Of a DNA stretch of 64,000 bases, positions 35,326 through 48,100 are shown in pieces. A program made the translations under genes and the position numbers. The notes under the pieces were generated by a model, which was given only the letters and a program-made list of their open reading frames with translations, did no database searches and had not been told where the DNA came from. Each line of letters begins with the position of its first letter. Position 1 is the first letter of the stretch. The stretch is from Hyaloscypha bicolor E. Its lineage: Eukaryota > Ascomycota > Leotiomycetes > Helotiales > Hyaloscyphaceae. Location: contig NW_020194627.1 of the NCBI RefSeq assembly GCF_002865645.1, positions 868,001 through 932,000 of the forward strand. Direction: 5' to 3'.

Positions 35326-38300
35326 ATCCAGAAAATATTTACTTAGCTAAATATAAATTAGATCCGGAAGATATTTCCCCGGTTCTTAACTTATATTCCC
35401 GTATTTTATGAATTATAAAATATAATTCCGGGATTTAATATTACCTTAGTACTATGGGAATTACTACCTATATAATAGCTCTAGAAAGAGATCTTTAGAA
35501 AGAAAGTCCTTAGGTAAAGTTCTCTAATATTACTGGATTTCCTTATAAATTAGATAGAATTCTTTAGGATAGAAGTAGTCTAAGAACTTTCCCGAATTAG
35601 AATACTTTAGAAACCAAGGGATTTCTTACTAAAAGAAGAATTACTTGCCTCTTATTATTTACTAATCCCGAAAAAGTTATTAATAAATAATTTTAAAGCT
35701 CTCAGATTACTTTTGGCCTTATAATTCCGAATAATAAAGTATATAATAAGGTTAAGAGGTTATTATATATATATTAGGAACTAAATATTACTAAATTAAG
35801 TTAGATTCCTCTTACTAATTTATATAAATATAAGATTTGTCTAATACTAGAAATAAAACCCTGAAATATTTAATAATAAAAGAAATAGCCTCCTAATTAG
35901 AAATACTAGCTAGATAAAACTATCTAGAAAGAAATAGCCTATAAGTTTTTTAAGAGAACTATTATAGTAAACGGGGAATTATCTAACTAGAATACTTAAG
36001 TAATTCTAGTAAAAAAAGAGAATACGGGAATTATAAATAAGTACTAGGTAGCCTTTAATTACTAGAATATAAAGGAAATTAATTTAGGATATTATATAGC
36101 CTTATTTTCGGAAGTTTATAACTATTTTTTAAATCCTGCTTATTAGTACTTTTTCTAGTATAATATAAAACACGTATATTAGGTAATTAGTATTTATTTA
36201 TCTTACTAATATTACTTTATATTCTCGATTCTAGAATATAGATAGCTTTAACTAATAAGAATATTATAAGATTCTATTATAACTATTTTCTTAATAATAG
36301 AATTAATATATATTATAATAAGAGTTATTCCGAAATCTAAGAAAGTAATTTTAAAGAGATTTAATAATTCGGAATTCTCCTTACTAGTATTAAGTTCTTT
36401 AGAAGAACTTCTCAATTTAGTATTCTATATAAATAATATCTTTTTAGAATATAAAACTTTTAAGAAAGGCTATAATTACTTAGAAAACTATCTCTTTTTA
36501 TAATTACTCTAGTTATATTTAAAACTTTCTTTTAAAAAGCTTAGGCTCTTTATAGATTAGATTCTAGTATTAGGAATTATTTATAAAGCTAGAGAAATTC
36601 TTTAGGTAAAACCTAATTAAGCAAAAAAAATACGGAAGTTTCTCGTTTTAATAAATATAACCGAGGTATATAAATTTAATAGTACTATAGGAATTATGAG
36701 GTACTAGATTAAGAACTTTTTAGAGCTTAATTATTTTCTTTACTATTTTACTAATAATATAAAATAGAAATAGAATTCTATAAAATAAATTATTTTTAAA
36801 ATAATTTGAGAAAAGGCTATAGTAGTAATTAATATATACGGGTAGGATTTCCTTTTACTAGTAGAAATATATACTAATACTAGCCTCTATATTACCGGAT
36901 ATATAATTATATAATAATAGAAAGAAGTTCAGGTTTCTATTTTTTTTAATTTATTTATATTTAGTAAACCTTAATAAAATTACGAGATTTATAAACGAGA
37001 ACTCTTATTTATTATGGAATTCTTTAGGAAGCATAAGTATATATTTCAAAGCCCGAAAACTAGTATAGTATATATAAACTATAAGCTAATTATTTTCTTC
37101 TTATAATATTTATATTTAGAAGAAATCTGTATTAGATAAGCTTATAAGCTTCGAAATCTCAATATTATAATTATTTATATTTCTAAAGAGAAAAACAAGG
37201 CTACTAATACCTTATTATAAACTATTTTCCTAGATAAGAACTATAATAATAATCTCTTTGCCTATAATAGCCTTATCTCAGATTATTCTAGGGAATTATA
37301 ATAGGTTTAGAAAGACAAAAAAGATAATTATAAAGCTTTTCTAAAGAATTAGGAGAAATCCTTAAGTAATTTAGAACTCTATTAACTAATAGGTCTCGAA
37401 CTAGAACTTCTTATAAGAACTAAATATATAAATTAGGTATTTCTCTTATTACTATATTATAAAATAAGAAAAGCCAAATATATCCTCGGAATAATATAGG
37501 ATAAAACGGGAAGTAATTATAAATAATTTCAGGAATATTTCTACTTTAATTCCAATTATATTCCCAGAATATTTCAGATAAATCTAGCTAGAATAGTATA
37601 TATTTCTTAATCTAATTTTATAAGAAAGTATTAGAAATCCGAATAATATTAAAATATTATAAGATATTTTCTTATAAGAATTATACTAGAAGATTTGGGT
37701 TTTATTTAGAGAAAAGCTTTCCTAAGGAAATATTTTCTCTATTATTATAAGAATAAAAAGCTTTAATATAATAAGAAAAGTACTTTTTAGCTTTATATTA
37801 CGGAAAACGAAATTATAGATATTTTATATTATATTTATAATAAATTCGGCTATTTTATAGAAGCTATTATAATTCGGAAATTACGGGAATATTACTAGCC
37901 TCAAATATCTATTAATATTACTAATTATATTCTAGGATATTTGCCCTATATAAAACATATAATTACTTATTAATCTCAAACCTTAAATCCTATATAAGTA
38001 AATATACTTATATAAATATAGGGAATCGATTTTATAGAATTATTTCTATAATTCCCGAGAATTTTCTAGAGATATATTCTCGTAATTATTAATTACTTTT
38101 CGAGATTCTATTAGGTATATCTTTATATTTCTAATAACTAATAGGAAATAATTAATATCCTAAGAAATCTCTTTAATAAGGCTAGAATACTAATTAGTTT
38201 CTATATAGATCCTAGTCTCTATTTTAATTAGGAAACCTAATCTTTTATATAATAACTCGGAATATTCTAGATAACTTCTCCTATAGCTATTAAGAATACT

Positions 38301-39340
38301 ACTAGTATAGTTAAGAAAATTAATAACTTGCTTTAGTGAGTTCTAAAGAAATTAGGCAAGCCATATCTCTTTTATTTATAGGTAATAAAGGTAGTAAAGG
38401 AACTTAATTATTACGAAATTATTTACCTAAAATACTTTCCTTAGGAAATATATTAGGGATATTAATCTAAAGAATTCTTGAAATAGTTTTACCCGAAATA
38501 TTATAGGTTAGAGATTATATTAGTAGTTTTAGTATAATGGGATTGCGTTCTAATAAAAGAATAATAGGAAAACCTAATACTTTACTATATTACTTATAGA
38601 ATAAGAATTCATAAGAAAATCCTTAAAGCTTTAGATTTCCGGAAGAATTAGGAAAAATATTAATATAATCAGGGAATATATAAAAAGAAATTTAGTCCTA
38701 GATAATTAGTAATACTATATAATTCCAAGGTAATAGGAAAAAAGCTATATCTTATATAAAGAGGTCTATTTATTATTACTAGCTATAGAGAAAATTATAA
38801 GAAATCATATATATTATAGTAGATTTATAGGACTCCTATTTCCAGAATATTTTATAAAGATTACCTAAAGCAATTTTAATTTCGGGAAAATTACCTTATT
38901 AGTAAAAAAGAACAGGAATTACCTATATATTAAAATATCCGGTATAAAACGGGTTCTTATTAATTACTACGAGATCTCCATATAGTATCTGGGGCTTATA
39001 TGACTAGACTACTCTAAATTCGAGTAGTAAAGTTTTTATAAGGACCGAGGAAAATAATAAAGTATAATTACGAGGTATATAAATAGGGATTTCTAACTAG
39101 ACTATTTTGGGATTTCGTATGGAAGGGAAAGAACATGAGTTATATTAATAGGAGCTAATAGAGAGGAAATAGGCATGGTTATAGAGTTTTAGAAGTATTA
39201 CTAAGTATTTCTAGACGGACGGAAACAGAGTTTTCGAAATGGCAGTATTATGAGAATTATCAAGGAATTATGGTATTATAAATTAGCTGAATTATACAAG
39301 GGTATTTTATTGCATGGGCGCGATATTTCAGAAAGGGAGT

Positions 39341-39433
39341 CGTAAACGGGGGATGCCTGAGGCAACTAACTGTACATATCCTCTCGAGGCACACCTCACC
39401 AATTCTACATCCTCTTTCTCCCACTACTTTTCT
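39341..39433 (+). repeat. Outer retrotransposon 3' LTR (93 bp)
   Basis: It matches 24575-24667 at 92 of 93 positions and is followed by CCGGA at 39434-39438. Confidence 0.7.
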
Positions 39434-39640
39434 CCGGACGGATCTGCGGCCCGCCACCGAAAGGCAAATAGCTCCATCCTGGCTTCAACCTTTCCCATGG
39501 CTCGGGTCGGAAGACTTCAGGGTCAGGCTGATAGTGCGGAGCGAAGCGAAACTAGTTGTAGCTTTAATTGATGCAGATGGGGTTTGAGTCACGTCCGCAA
39601 GGAAGATATGGAAGGACAAAGGGAAGGTGGGTTTGGCACG
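39434..39640 (-). pseudogene. Cytochrome P450 pseudogene, 5' piece (heme region) adjoining the retrotransposon
   Basis: On the minus strand the piece reads PDPEVFRPEPWERLKPGWSY and then LPFGGGPQIRP, the PERF/W block and heme loop of a CYP52-like (alkane/fatty-acid hydroxylase type) P450. The element entered within the heme loop; joining to 24569 downwards across one CCGGA keeps the frame. The heme-ligand Cys is Arg (CGT) and the following Gly is Val. Farther upstream (about 39560-39640) similarity continues only with frame breaks, and the rest of the gene is absent. So the gene was decaying, though the order of decay and insertion is unknown. Confidence 0.8.
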
Positions 39641-39835
39641 TGATGGAGGAGGGCTAAGGCAGGAAAAGTTCATAGCTGAAGACCTGATAGACTTCAAGCA
39701 ATATATTCAGTTAAGTCATAATACGGTATATACATTGATCGTACAAATGCCACCGAGGGTTTCATCCCCCTTCCCCAACAAGAGCGCAACAATGAAATCG
39801 TGAAGACAACTATCTATCAAATAAATGATGGTGAT

Positions 39836-41160
39836 TTAGACGTGGCCAACCAAGCCAGTGACCGGAGCCTTGTCAGGGTTCAAGTCAGTGCCAGCGAAGC
39901 CAAGAGCGGTATTCCACGCGTCAGCAGTGGTGCTATCGCGCGTACCCAGGTTGGTGATCATTGTCTGAGCAGCAGCTGCAGCATCCTTGGCGGCCTGGTT
40001 GGCACCACAGACATTGGTGAGCTGGTCGTGGATGCGGTTGGCAATGATGGCTGGGTTGAGAGCCTCCTCTTGGCCCTTGTTGCAGAGAGGGTCTTGGGCT
40101 TGGAAGGTGAATTCGGTGGTGGCGCGGTTGTCGAGCCCGGGTTCGAATTTCATGGTGGGGACGCAGAGTCCGAAGTCCAGGCCGGCGATGGTAGAGGCTA
40201 CGAAGCCGCCGAAGTTGCCAGTGACGGCGTTAGTGACGGCGCCAGAACCGACGCTGGGTGCTGTGCAGAGGAGGGTGCTGCCTGAGCCGGTGCAAGTGCC
40301 TGCGGCGCCGGTCCCAGATGAGGCGGTAGAGGTTGATGCAGTCGCGGCGGCTGCTGGGGTTGTGGCGGCTGGTGCGGCAGAGGTGGCCTGGGTTGTGTTA
40401 GTGAAGTTTGGTGTAGGGAGAAGAGTAGACTTACAGCACGGGTGACAGTTGTGAGAGTGGTACCACCGCAGGCGATAGCAGGGGGCGTGGCAACTGCCGC
40501 AGGGGAAGAGCTGACAGCAACGGCAGCTGTGTTATTTGACGTGGTACCAGAGCTGGCAGAGGAGCCAAGAGTTGAAGCAGCAACCTTGTTTCCAGCGAGA
40601 TCGACGGCAGTGAAGTTAGAGAAACCTTGGGCAACCATGACTTGGGCGACGCTCAAGCCATCGGCGGAGAAAGGAGTCGTGACTGAGGTCTTCGAGTTGG
40701 CGTTTTCAATGTCTTGGCCACCAACAGCAGGATCTATGAGAGGGACAACACCGCGGAGAGCAGCGGTGGCGGGGAGAGTAGGGTCGGAGCAGATGGATGG
40801 GATGCTGACGACGAAGGGGTTGAAGTTCTGCTCGGCGGCAACGAGACCGCGAGCAGCAGCGATAGCTCTATCGCTGGTTCCGAGCTCAGCGACGATCTGA
40901 TCGGCTTGGGTGAGCTTGCCGCATGGGTTGGCAGCAGCGAGGAGGAACTGGATGGAGCCTCCGGCAAGGGTGGCTGCTTGGCCGGATTGTCCGAGGTCGG
41001 ACAGCGCTGAGATGGCAGCGATAGCTCCGTTTCCTTGTTCTTGGCCGAAACTGTAAATGGGGTAAGCTGATGTTTTGTGTTATTGAGATTATTGGAATGG
41101 TGCTTACCGAGCCTCAGCAACAGCCGCGAGAAGGGCGATGAGAACGGTTTGTGTATACAT
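39836..41160 (-). CDS. Secreted Ala/Ser/Thr-rich surface-type protein, 3 exons
   Basis: Minus-strand exons 41160-41108, 41050-40435 and 40387-39836 (introns 57 and 47 bp) give 406 aa. Residues 1-17 (MYTQTVLIALLAAVAEA) form a signal peptide. An N-terminal domain of about 150 residues with two Cys pairs and a DPTLPATAALRG-type segment is followed by an Ala/Ser/Thr-rich linker (about 195-270) likely O-glycosylated, then a conserved C-terminal domain with several Cys (GLDFGLCVPTMKFEPG, DPLCNKG, LTNVCGANQ). Similar proteins are common and uncharacterised in Leotiomycetes. There is no GPI signal. TATATA near 41372 could be the core promoter. Confidence 0.82.
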
Positions 41161-42440
41161 CTTGATGATTTTGGTTGATTGGCTCAGTCTTGAAAAAGGG
41201 CGGACAGTGAAGTGAAGGGTATAAAATGGGGACCGGCCGATGCAATAACGTTGATAATGAGTGTGGAAAGAATGCGAAGTTCTCAGAACATTAAAGAATG
41301 TGTGAGCGAGCTCAAAAGAACGAAGATGGGATGAAGAAAGAAATCTGTGCCTCGAGGGAGGTCCTGAAGCTATATATGCTCACCACCGGTCGGCCATCCC
41401 AAGATCCCATCTCATGTCTGCGGCCATGAAACCCCTCACTCAGCCTCTCCTCGCCAACTCCGGATCGTCTGAATAGAGTTAGAACGCATATGGGCCAATC
41501 TCGCCCCTAACATTTGGTTTGAGGCCATCCAGACTTAACCCGGATTGGACGAAAACATCCGACAAGGCCAGGTTACCAGATGGCACTACGGCGCTTGTCG
41601 ATTCATACCAGTGGAGATCTTGTTTTATGGTCCGCGACGAGCTGCCTGATTCCCAAATGACGGGTTTTGCGGTGTCCGACTGGAAACCCGAGATGTTTTT
41701 GATCTGAAGCGAAGCGATGAAAACAGCTGTGTCCTCGCTTGCTCCGACCAGGCCCAGGATCTGATTGATGGAATTATGAACACGCTCAACAATGCATGAT
41801 CACCACGCACGTGCGGCGCACTCCAAAACAAAGGGTGCTGCTTTCGAACGTCTCCCTTAATCAGAACATCAGATGGATTTGATTCAGGAATCAGATCTTA
41901 TCAAACGATTGCGAAATGACGAACGACCCGCCGTCGTCTGCCCCGGTGTCAAACGCTCTGTCCGCCGGAAGAGAGTACGAGGGCCCCGGAACGGTCATGA
42001 AGTGAGGGGCTGTGGCGGAGCAACTGCTTTTGATGGACGAGCACTTTCATCCATGGGAAAACTCCAGATGGTTTGCATAAACGCATAAGGATGAATGCAG
42101 GCTTGCGAGAACATGGACAGAACAGAACACGGACGATGATGATGCATAATAAATTGCAGTTCGGCCGCCCTCTAACTTCTACCAGAACATTTTGACGCCC
42201 GCCACGGCTGGATGGTTTCTATGGTCTGAATACTTCTCGCATTGTGCTCAAATGTACGCATGGTACCTGAAACTTCAGATCTCGACCGCAACCACCAAAC
42301 GAAGTGTGTTTCAGCCCTCACCTTGTGCCTCGGTGCAGCAGGAGCTTGCAACGATGCAGCTTGGCAGATCCCTCACACATGACAGCTTCATCTATCCCTC
42401 ACACTCCGCAGATCGAACTAGGAAATCATAACGAGAAAAA
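41161..42440. other. Divergent intergenic region
   Basis: It lies between the secreted-protein gene (minus) and the gelsolin-like gene (plus) and should hold both promoters. No coding sequence is supported. Confidence 0.5.
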
Positions 42441-43631
42441 ATGCCGCCGCACGAAGGACTGACGCATCTAAAGGAATATGACATCAAGGACAGCAACATT
42501 GAGCTGATCGGAACCGAGATTGACCACAGAGTCAAGTACAATTCGGCAGCAACTGAGCCGGCCTGGAATAATGGAACCGTGGGACAGGTAGCTGGGCTGT
42601 ACATTTGGCGCATTGAGGATTTCGAGGTCGTGGTTTGGCCGAAGGAGAAGGCGGGCCAGTTCTATGATGGAGATAGCTACATTGTGCTGCATTCTTTTAA
42701 GGTCGGGGAGAAAGAGGGGAAGGAGAAGCTGATTCATGACATATTCTTTTGGCTCGGGAGCAAGACGTCGCAGGACGAGGCAGGCACGGCGGCATACAAG
42801 ACGGTCGAGCTGGACGAGTTCTTGAAGGGGGTAGCGACGCAGCATCGAGAGATCCAGCAGTCTCCCTCAGGCGAATTCATGGGTTTGTTTCCTCGCCTCA
42901 AGATCCTCTCTGGAGGCGTACAATCTGGATTCCGCCATGTCGAAGAAGATGCTGAGTCGAAAGAGATGTCCACCCTCCTGCGAATCTTCAAGCATCTTGG
43001 CACAGGACGAGCCGATTCTATGGTTGTCATCGAGGTGGAACCGACATGGCAGAGTCTCAATGAGGAAGACGTATTCGTTCTGGACAAGGGAGATAAGATC
43101 TGGGTCTGGCAAGGGAAGAAATGTTCGCCAATGGAGAAGGCCAAAGCTGCGCAGGTTGTGAATGACTTGACCATCGCCAAACACATTGATGTCGAGGTTC
43201 TAGCACAGACGGATTCGAGGTCGAGGCTGGTGGTCGATCTACTGGGAGGTAAAGATGCCGGCCGGACAGAGTTCCACGCTCCCAGGCCCGTGTCGTCTTC
43301 AAATGTAGCCAGTAGCGGTCGCCCTCATAGACTGTTTCGCCTCAGTGATGCGTCGGGAGCGTTGTCCTTTGATCTTATCAAGGATGGAACACCGATCCAG
43401 AGAAGAGACCTTGATGGCAATGATGTCTTTCTCGTTGATATTGGCAGTGCCATATGGGTCTGGCGTGGACTTAAGGCCAGCAAAGCGGAGAAGGCTATGT
43501 GGCTGAATGTTGCTCAGTCGTACGTCCGTCAGCTTCAAGGTGGAGCAGACAGTAATGCGCACCTCATGCCACTGGCATCTGTAGTGGAAGGCAATGAGAG
43601 TCCGGCGTTCTTCAAGGCAATTGAAGTTTGA
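42441..43631 (+). CDS. Severin/gelsolin-family actin-binding protein
   Basis: A single exon of 396 codons with three gelsolin-like repeats at about residues 45-140, 175-255 and 290-385. Each shows the fold's core: GLYIWRIEDFEVV with FYDGDSYIVLHSF and DIFFWLGSKTSQDEAG; VIEVEPTWQSLNEEDVFVLD with IWVWQGKKCS; and a third with DVFLVDIGSAIWVWRG. Three repeats match severin/fragmin-type proteins that bind, sever or cap actin filaments in a Ca2+-dependent way, acting in the cytosol. The ATG at 42441 is followed by PPHEGLTHLKEYDIKDSNIE, the usual start in filamentous fungi. Confidence 0.9.
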   Translation: MPPHEGLTHLKEYDIKDSNIELIGTEIDHRVKYNSAATEPAWNNGTVGQVAGLYIWRIEDFEVVVWPKEKAGQFYDGDSYIVLHSFKVGEKEGKEKLIHDIFFWLGSKTSQDEAGTAAYKTVELDEFLKGVATQHREIQQSPSGEFMGLFPRLKILSGGVQSGFRHVEEDAESKEMSTLLRIFKHLGTGRADSMVVIEVEPTWQSLNEEDVFVLDKGDKIWVWQGKKCSPMEKAKAAQVVNDLTIAKHIDVEVLAQTDSRSRLVVDLLGGKDAGRTEFHAPRPVSSSNVASSGRPHRLFRLSDASGALSFDLIKDGTPIQRRDLDGNDVFLVDIGSAIWVWRGLKASKAEKAMWLNVAQSYVRQLQGGADSNAHLMPLASVVEGNESPAFFKAIEV

Positions 43632-45113
43632 GTTACTATCCTAGCACCCCAAAAGTACAAAGAGGTTTTCTTCCTCCTGTACACTCATCTGAATATTCCA
43701 AAACTGTGCTGAACATTGTAAGATTACGATGAGCCAATTCTAATGACCGTGTGTGTTGATCATTGCATATGATATTACACCTTACCTCGAGTAGCCAATG
43801 GCCGTAGCAATGTCCATCACAGCTCTTCTGAAGCTTACTTAAGACCATTTGTGTTGAAGAAGATGGGGCCTGTTGGGCATGAGAAACTACCGAGACAATG
43901 GTCTTTGAGGTAGAGTAAAGTTACACCTTAGATGATATTCTGGACTGGTTCTGGAAGAACAAGATTCTTGAACTTCTGTGTATCCCAGTCCTACTACTCT
44001 GAGTCCTTCGGAAAGTCATTTTATGGAGCAGCTAAAGATCTGGCCAGGGACCCGTGAGCAGGCTTTTGACGTCTGTTCTAAATCTTACTTGGACAGGTCC
44101 AGAATGTTTCCCTTATTGTCCGAGTCTACGACGATCCTGACCACCATCGCCTTCGGCAACTCCGCTGATCTGGAAGCAGAATGGATCGGGTCTGACAATC
44201 AAGGAAAGATGGAGAGCTTCCTGATGCCACGGTCCTTGAAAACTGGATTGCTGTTGTATGATGAATGTGAGCTGGAATTGATCACCTATTGCAGCTGGTC
44301 AGTGAAGGCCCACAGGCTGCCCCGGAGACAATATTGCTTCGATAACGAGTATCAACGTCCAGTGCTACTGTGCGGAATTCCCGAGAGAACACTCTTGGGC
44401 CTGAGGACTCTTTTACAACGAATTTATTTGATACGTGGCTCAATGCGTGTTGCGGAAGATCGAATCATAGCAAGCGCTACAAATCAAAATCCTCCATCCA
44501 TTCATTGCTGCTGTTTTATTGAAACGGGTGTCTAAGCGTCTGCCAGCAGTGCTACTTTCGACATTATGTGTACAGAGTCTTCTCTTTTTGCGACCAATGT
44601 GCAACGTCCTTCTCAAACCCCGTGAAGCCGATCTTCAATCCTGGAGAATCGTCCCGCATGCATCCTTCGGCTTGACTGCGCCCCACAGCCCAACGTTGCT
44701 GCAAACCACTACAAAGATAACCACCAATCGGCGCTGTTGTTTTGGCCAAGAGACTGGTTTCAGTGCTCCGGCAGTTGACAGGGCATTCTTACCCCCTCAG
44801 AAATGGCGACCGCCTTCCTGCAGCGGCTACCTCCAAAAACCATTTCTGCGCCGCCAGCCTTCCTCCGTCTTTCCTACATCTTTTCGTTTGTTCATCACGA
44901 CTTCGGGTTCCTGACACGACTGCTTGCACTGCGTATTTTGGGAGCAGAGAAAACTATGGACACTAACTATCTTACCTCCATTTTTCAGGTAGTCTTCATG
45001 CTTCACAGGTAACACCCTCATCCTCAGCTTCAGGGAGATCCACGTCCCCGTCGATTTTTGGCCAGGTCGACGCTGCCAACGAGTCCCGATCGTCCGTTCT
45101 CCGTTTCTCCACG
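43632..45113. other. Intergenic region upstream of the NLR gene
   Basis: It contains a 185-codon open frame (43978-44535, plus, non-ATG at its upstream end; first ATG about 44023) with no recognised domain. I do not call it a gene. The remainder should include the NLR promoter and 5' UTR. Confidence 0.45.
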
Positions 45114-48100
45114 ATGGATCCTCTCTCCATTTCCGCCAGCATTGCTGGATTGATTTCAATCACGGACATGATTGCGGGCAGAAGTTACAAATACATCAAA
45201 GATGCCCGTGGTGCTTCAAAAGAGGTCAAGAAGCTCTTGGAAGAGATTACCGATCTCTTTGGGATACTGAATAGTCTACGACTCGTTGCCTCTCGGTACC
45301 AAGATGAGGATTTCGATTCCACCATGCAGTCGCAACACATTCATACCTGTCACACACTTCTCGAGAAGATCAAAGACAGGCTAGACAAAGCAGATCCCAG
45401 TCAGGTAGATGAGACTAAATCTCCCTTTCGACAGAAGGCTTCAACGGTAGGCAGAACTCTGATTTGGCCATTCTCATCAACGGAGACCAAGGAATTGATC
45501 GCGGAGGTTGCGAACCAAAAGGCGACACTTAGTCTTGCATTAGCCGCTGACGGCATGAACACCTTGGTTGAGTCTTTGAGTCTGCAAAAAGCGCAAGGTG
45601 AGGATATTGCTGAAATCCGGGAGAATCTTCGTGCTCAAAGAGCCGAGCAGGCTCTCTCATTACTCAGTAAGTCTACAGCACTTCTAACCTTGAGTATTGG
45701 GTCCAAACTAAGTGTCTGGCTTCATAGGCAATGAGAGAAAAAAAATCCTCGACACGATTGGCTCTTTTGACCCCAGCGGCCACCAAAATACTGCAATCAA
45801 ACTTCGCCAGCCAGGTACCGGTGTTTTCTTCACTGAAGGGCCTCAGTTCAAACATTGGCTTGAAACCCCGAATGCCAAGTTGTGGCTCTATGGTATTCCC
45901 GGAGCCGGAAAGACCGTCTTAACGTGAGTACATCTTCATTCGTGGCGACAAGAGTTAACAGGACGCAGGAGTTCGATTGTCCAGGCCGCGAGAAATCAGG
46001 CAGAACCAGCAGTCGGTAAGTCAATTTAACTTTTGACATTGAATATGCAACAGCAAGCTAATGCTTCACTAGGAATAGCATACTTCTATTGTGATTACAA
46101 GGATTCGAAGACGCATGACCCCTTCATCATCCTAGGTGCCCTTGTCAGACAGCTTGCGATTCAAAATCCACGCTGTTTTGGTACATTGGATAAATTCTAT
46201 GTTCTTCATTATCGAGAGTCTAGGTCGACAACAGGACCCTCAGTTACTCCAGAGGATTTGTGTATACTCATACAGTCCTTGAGCACCTTCTTTGATGAGG
46301 TAATAGTTATCATTGATGCCCTCGATGAGTGCGGAACCGATAGATCCAAAGTTATGGAACTCCTCGCGAGCCTTAACGCTGACGGGTTCAACATCAAGAC
46401 ACTCTTCACTTCAAGATTGGAGACAGATATCGAATTTCACCTCGACTCGTACGAAAAGATCAGCATTGCAGCCACAAGCAGTGATTTGAGATTATATGTT
46501 GCGTCAGAGATCGAGAGTCGGTCTAGGAAAAAGCTGCTTCGAACAAGGGATCAGGATCTCAAAAAGGAAATTATGGACCGACTGGTGGAGGGCGCTGAAG
46601 GCATGTTCCGATGGGTAGCTTGCCAAATGGATTATCTTTGTGAATTGAATACGGACAAGGCAATACGGAAAGCCTTGAACTCGCTTCCACCTACACTCTC
46701 CGCAACCTACGAAAGAATCTTGGACAGAGTCAATGCCAGCAATGCCGACACTCAACGGCTCGTTCAGAATGTGCTTACATGGATCATCTGTTCGAAAGAC
46801 CCACTGTCAACAGAGGAGCTTTTGGAGGCTGTCTCGATCAGTGAGGGCGATACCGAGCTGGATTCTGACGCGATGCCAGATGAGGAAGGCATTCTCAGGT
46901 GGTGTAGCAGTCTCGTTAGAAGAACACCTAACGGTGACAGGCTCGAGTTAGCTCATTTCACAGTCGAGGAATTCCTCCTAGAAATTGACGCCAACGAGCT
47001 AAATAGCCCTTATGCAAGATATAAAATATCTCCTGAAGATCAGGATCTTGCTTTGGCAAAGCTTTGCGTGACCTATTTATTGTTCAACGACTTTCAGGAT
47101 CTTGAGTGTACTGGGACAGAGGAGGCGCTGGAAGTCATCTGGAACGGAGTCAATTATAAGTTCTACCGTTATTGTGCGAAGTACTGGGCAGAACATGCGC
47201 TTGCCTATCGACATGACGAAGGCTTGTTAGATCTAGTCAAAGTTCTTTTTGATCCTTCTAAGACCGGCAACTTTCTCTCTTGGAGTAACGTCTGGAGTTG
47301 GAACAAAGCCCATGATGTCGATCTGGAGCTGATTTCTAACACCGAAACTCTCCATTTCGCAGCGGCTTTATCATTCTATGATATTTGCGAGTGGCTTATC
47401 AAGGAAAATTGCCCCATCGCTGATCTGGACAAACTCAGTAGCATTGGAACTCCACTCTACTGTGCGCTTACAGCTGAGGATTTATTCGTGCTTCCTCCCG
47501 ATGTCGAAAGGAATTACAGTGGTATGTCCCAACTTCTCGGAGGACAATCTCATTTGTGGCAATGCTCAGCAGCTGCCGGAACATTTTACTAGCAATGTCC
47601 AACAGCTCCTGGAACAATCTACTATGAAATGCCTGAAGATATATGCTGACCCCGAGTTCTTGAGAATAGGAGACGAGAAGGTAATTTACGACCAAAACAG
47701 ACAGCGAACAGTCGAGTGCTTGTTGAACGCAGGGGCAAGAATTGACAACATCAGGGTCCATCCTAACTTAGTTATGACGCCTTTGGCCCTAGCCTTGAAT
47801 ATCGAATTTGGCTGGGATTATCTTCTCGATAGAGGTGCTATATTGGATGAAGTATGCTTAGAGGAGGTTGAAAATATGATCGAGAGAGGTGATGAAGCGG
47901 CTCTAAGCTTCGTATTGGAAGTATCCGACAAGAACATTGATGAGCAGATAAGGTCAAAGTGAGTTACTCCAACCTCTTGTATAAGTCTAGTTTGGAGGCC
48001 CATTTAGAGACTTGCCAATCGGGCATCTCATCTACCTTCTGAGCGATTATCACCTCGTAGTGGATATTGCTATTCATTTCAATTATTAACGTACTAGAGC

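Larger units (their letters stand above)
24575..39433 (+). mobile_element. Outer Ty3/Gypsy-order LTR retrotransposon, RIP-degraded and split by a second element
   Basis: It is bounded by 93-bp direct repeats and CCGGA duplications. Without the inner insert (28327-35320 plus a 5-bp duplication) it would be about 7.86 kb. Visible in order, all with many stops: gag (a 60-codon open scrap at 25556-25738), a zinc-knuckle relic at 26462-26503, a protease region near 27200-27600, then beyond the insert reverse transcriptase (about 35450-36600), RNase H (about 36650-37250) and integrase (about 37700-38500, with GIDFIE at 38022-38039). RT before integrase indicates Gypsy order. A purine run at 39330-39338 precedes the 3' repeat. 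It cannot encode working proteins. Confidence 0.82.

Noticed and set aside
24575..39433. AT-rich block as a centromere or mitochondrial DNA insert
   Set aside because: Clear gag, RT, RNase H and integrase relics with target duplications explain it as nested retrotransposons.
39800..40900. Long plus-strand open frames opposite the secreted-protein gene
   Set aside because: They arise from the Ala/Ser/Thr-rich coding sequence on the minus strand, which has a signal peptide and consistent introns.
43978..44535. 185-codon plus-strand frame upstream of the NLR
   Set aside because: The upstream end has no ATG and no domain is recognised; not enough to call a gene.
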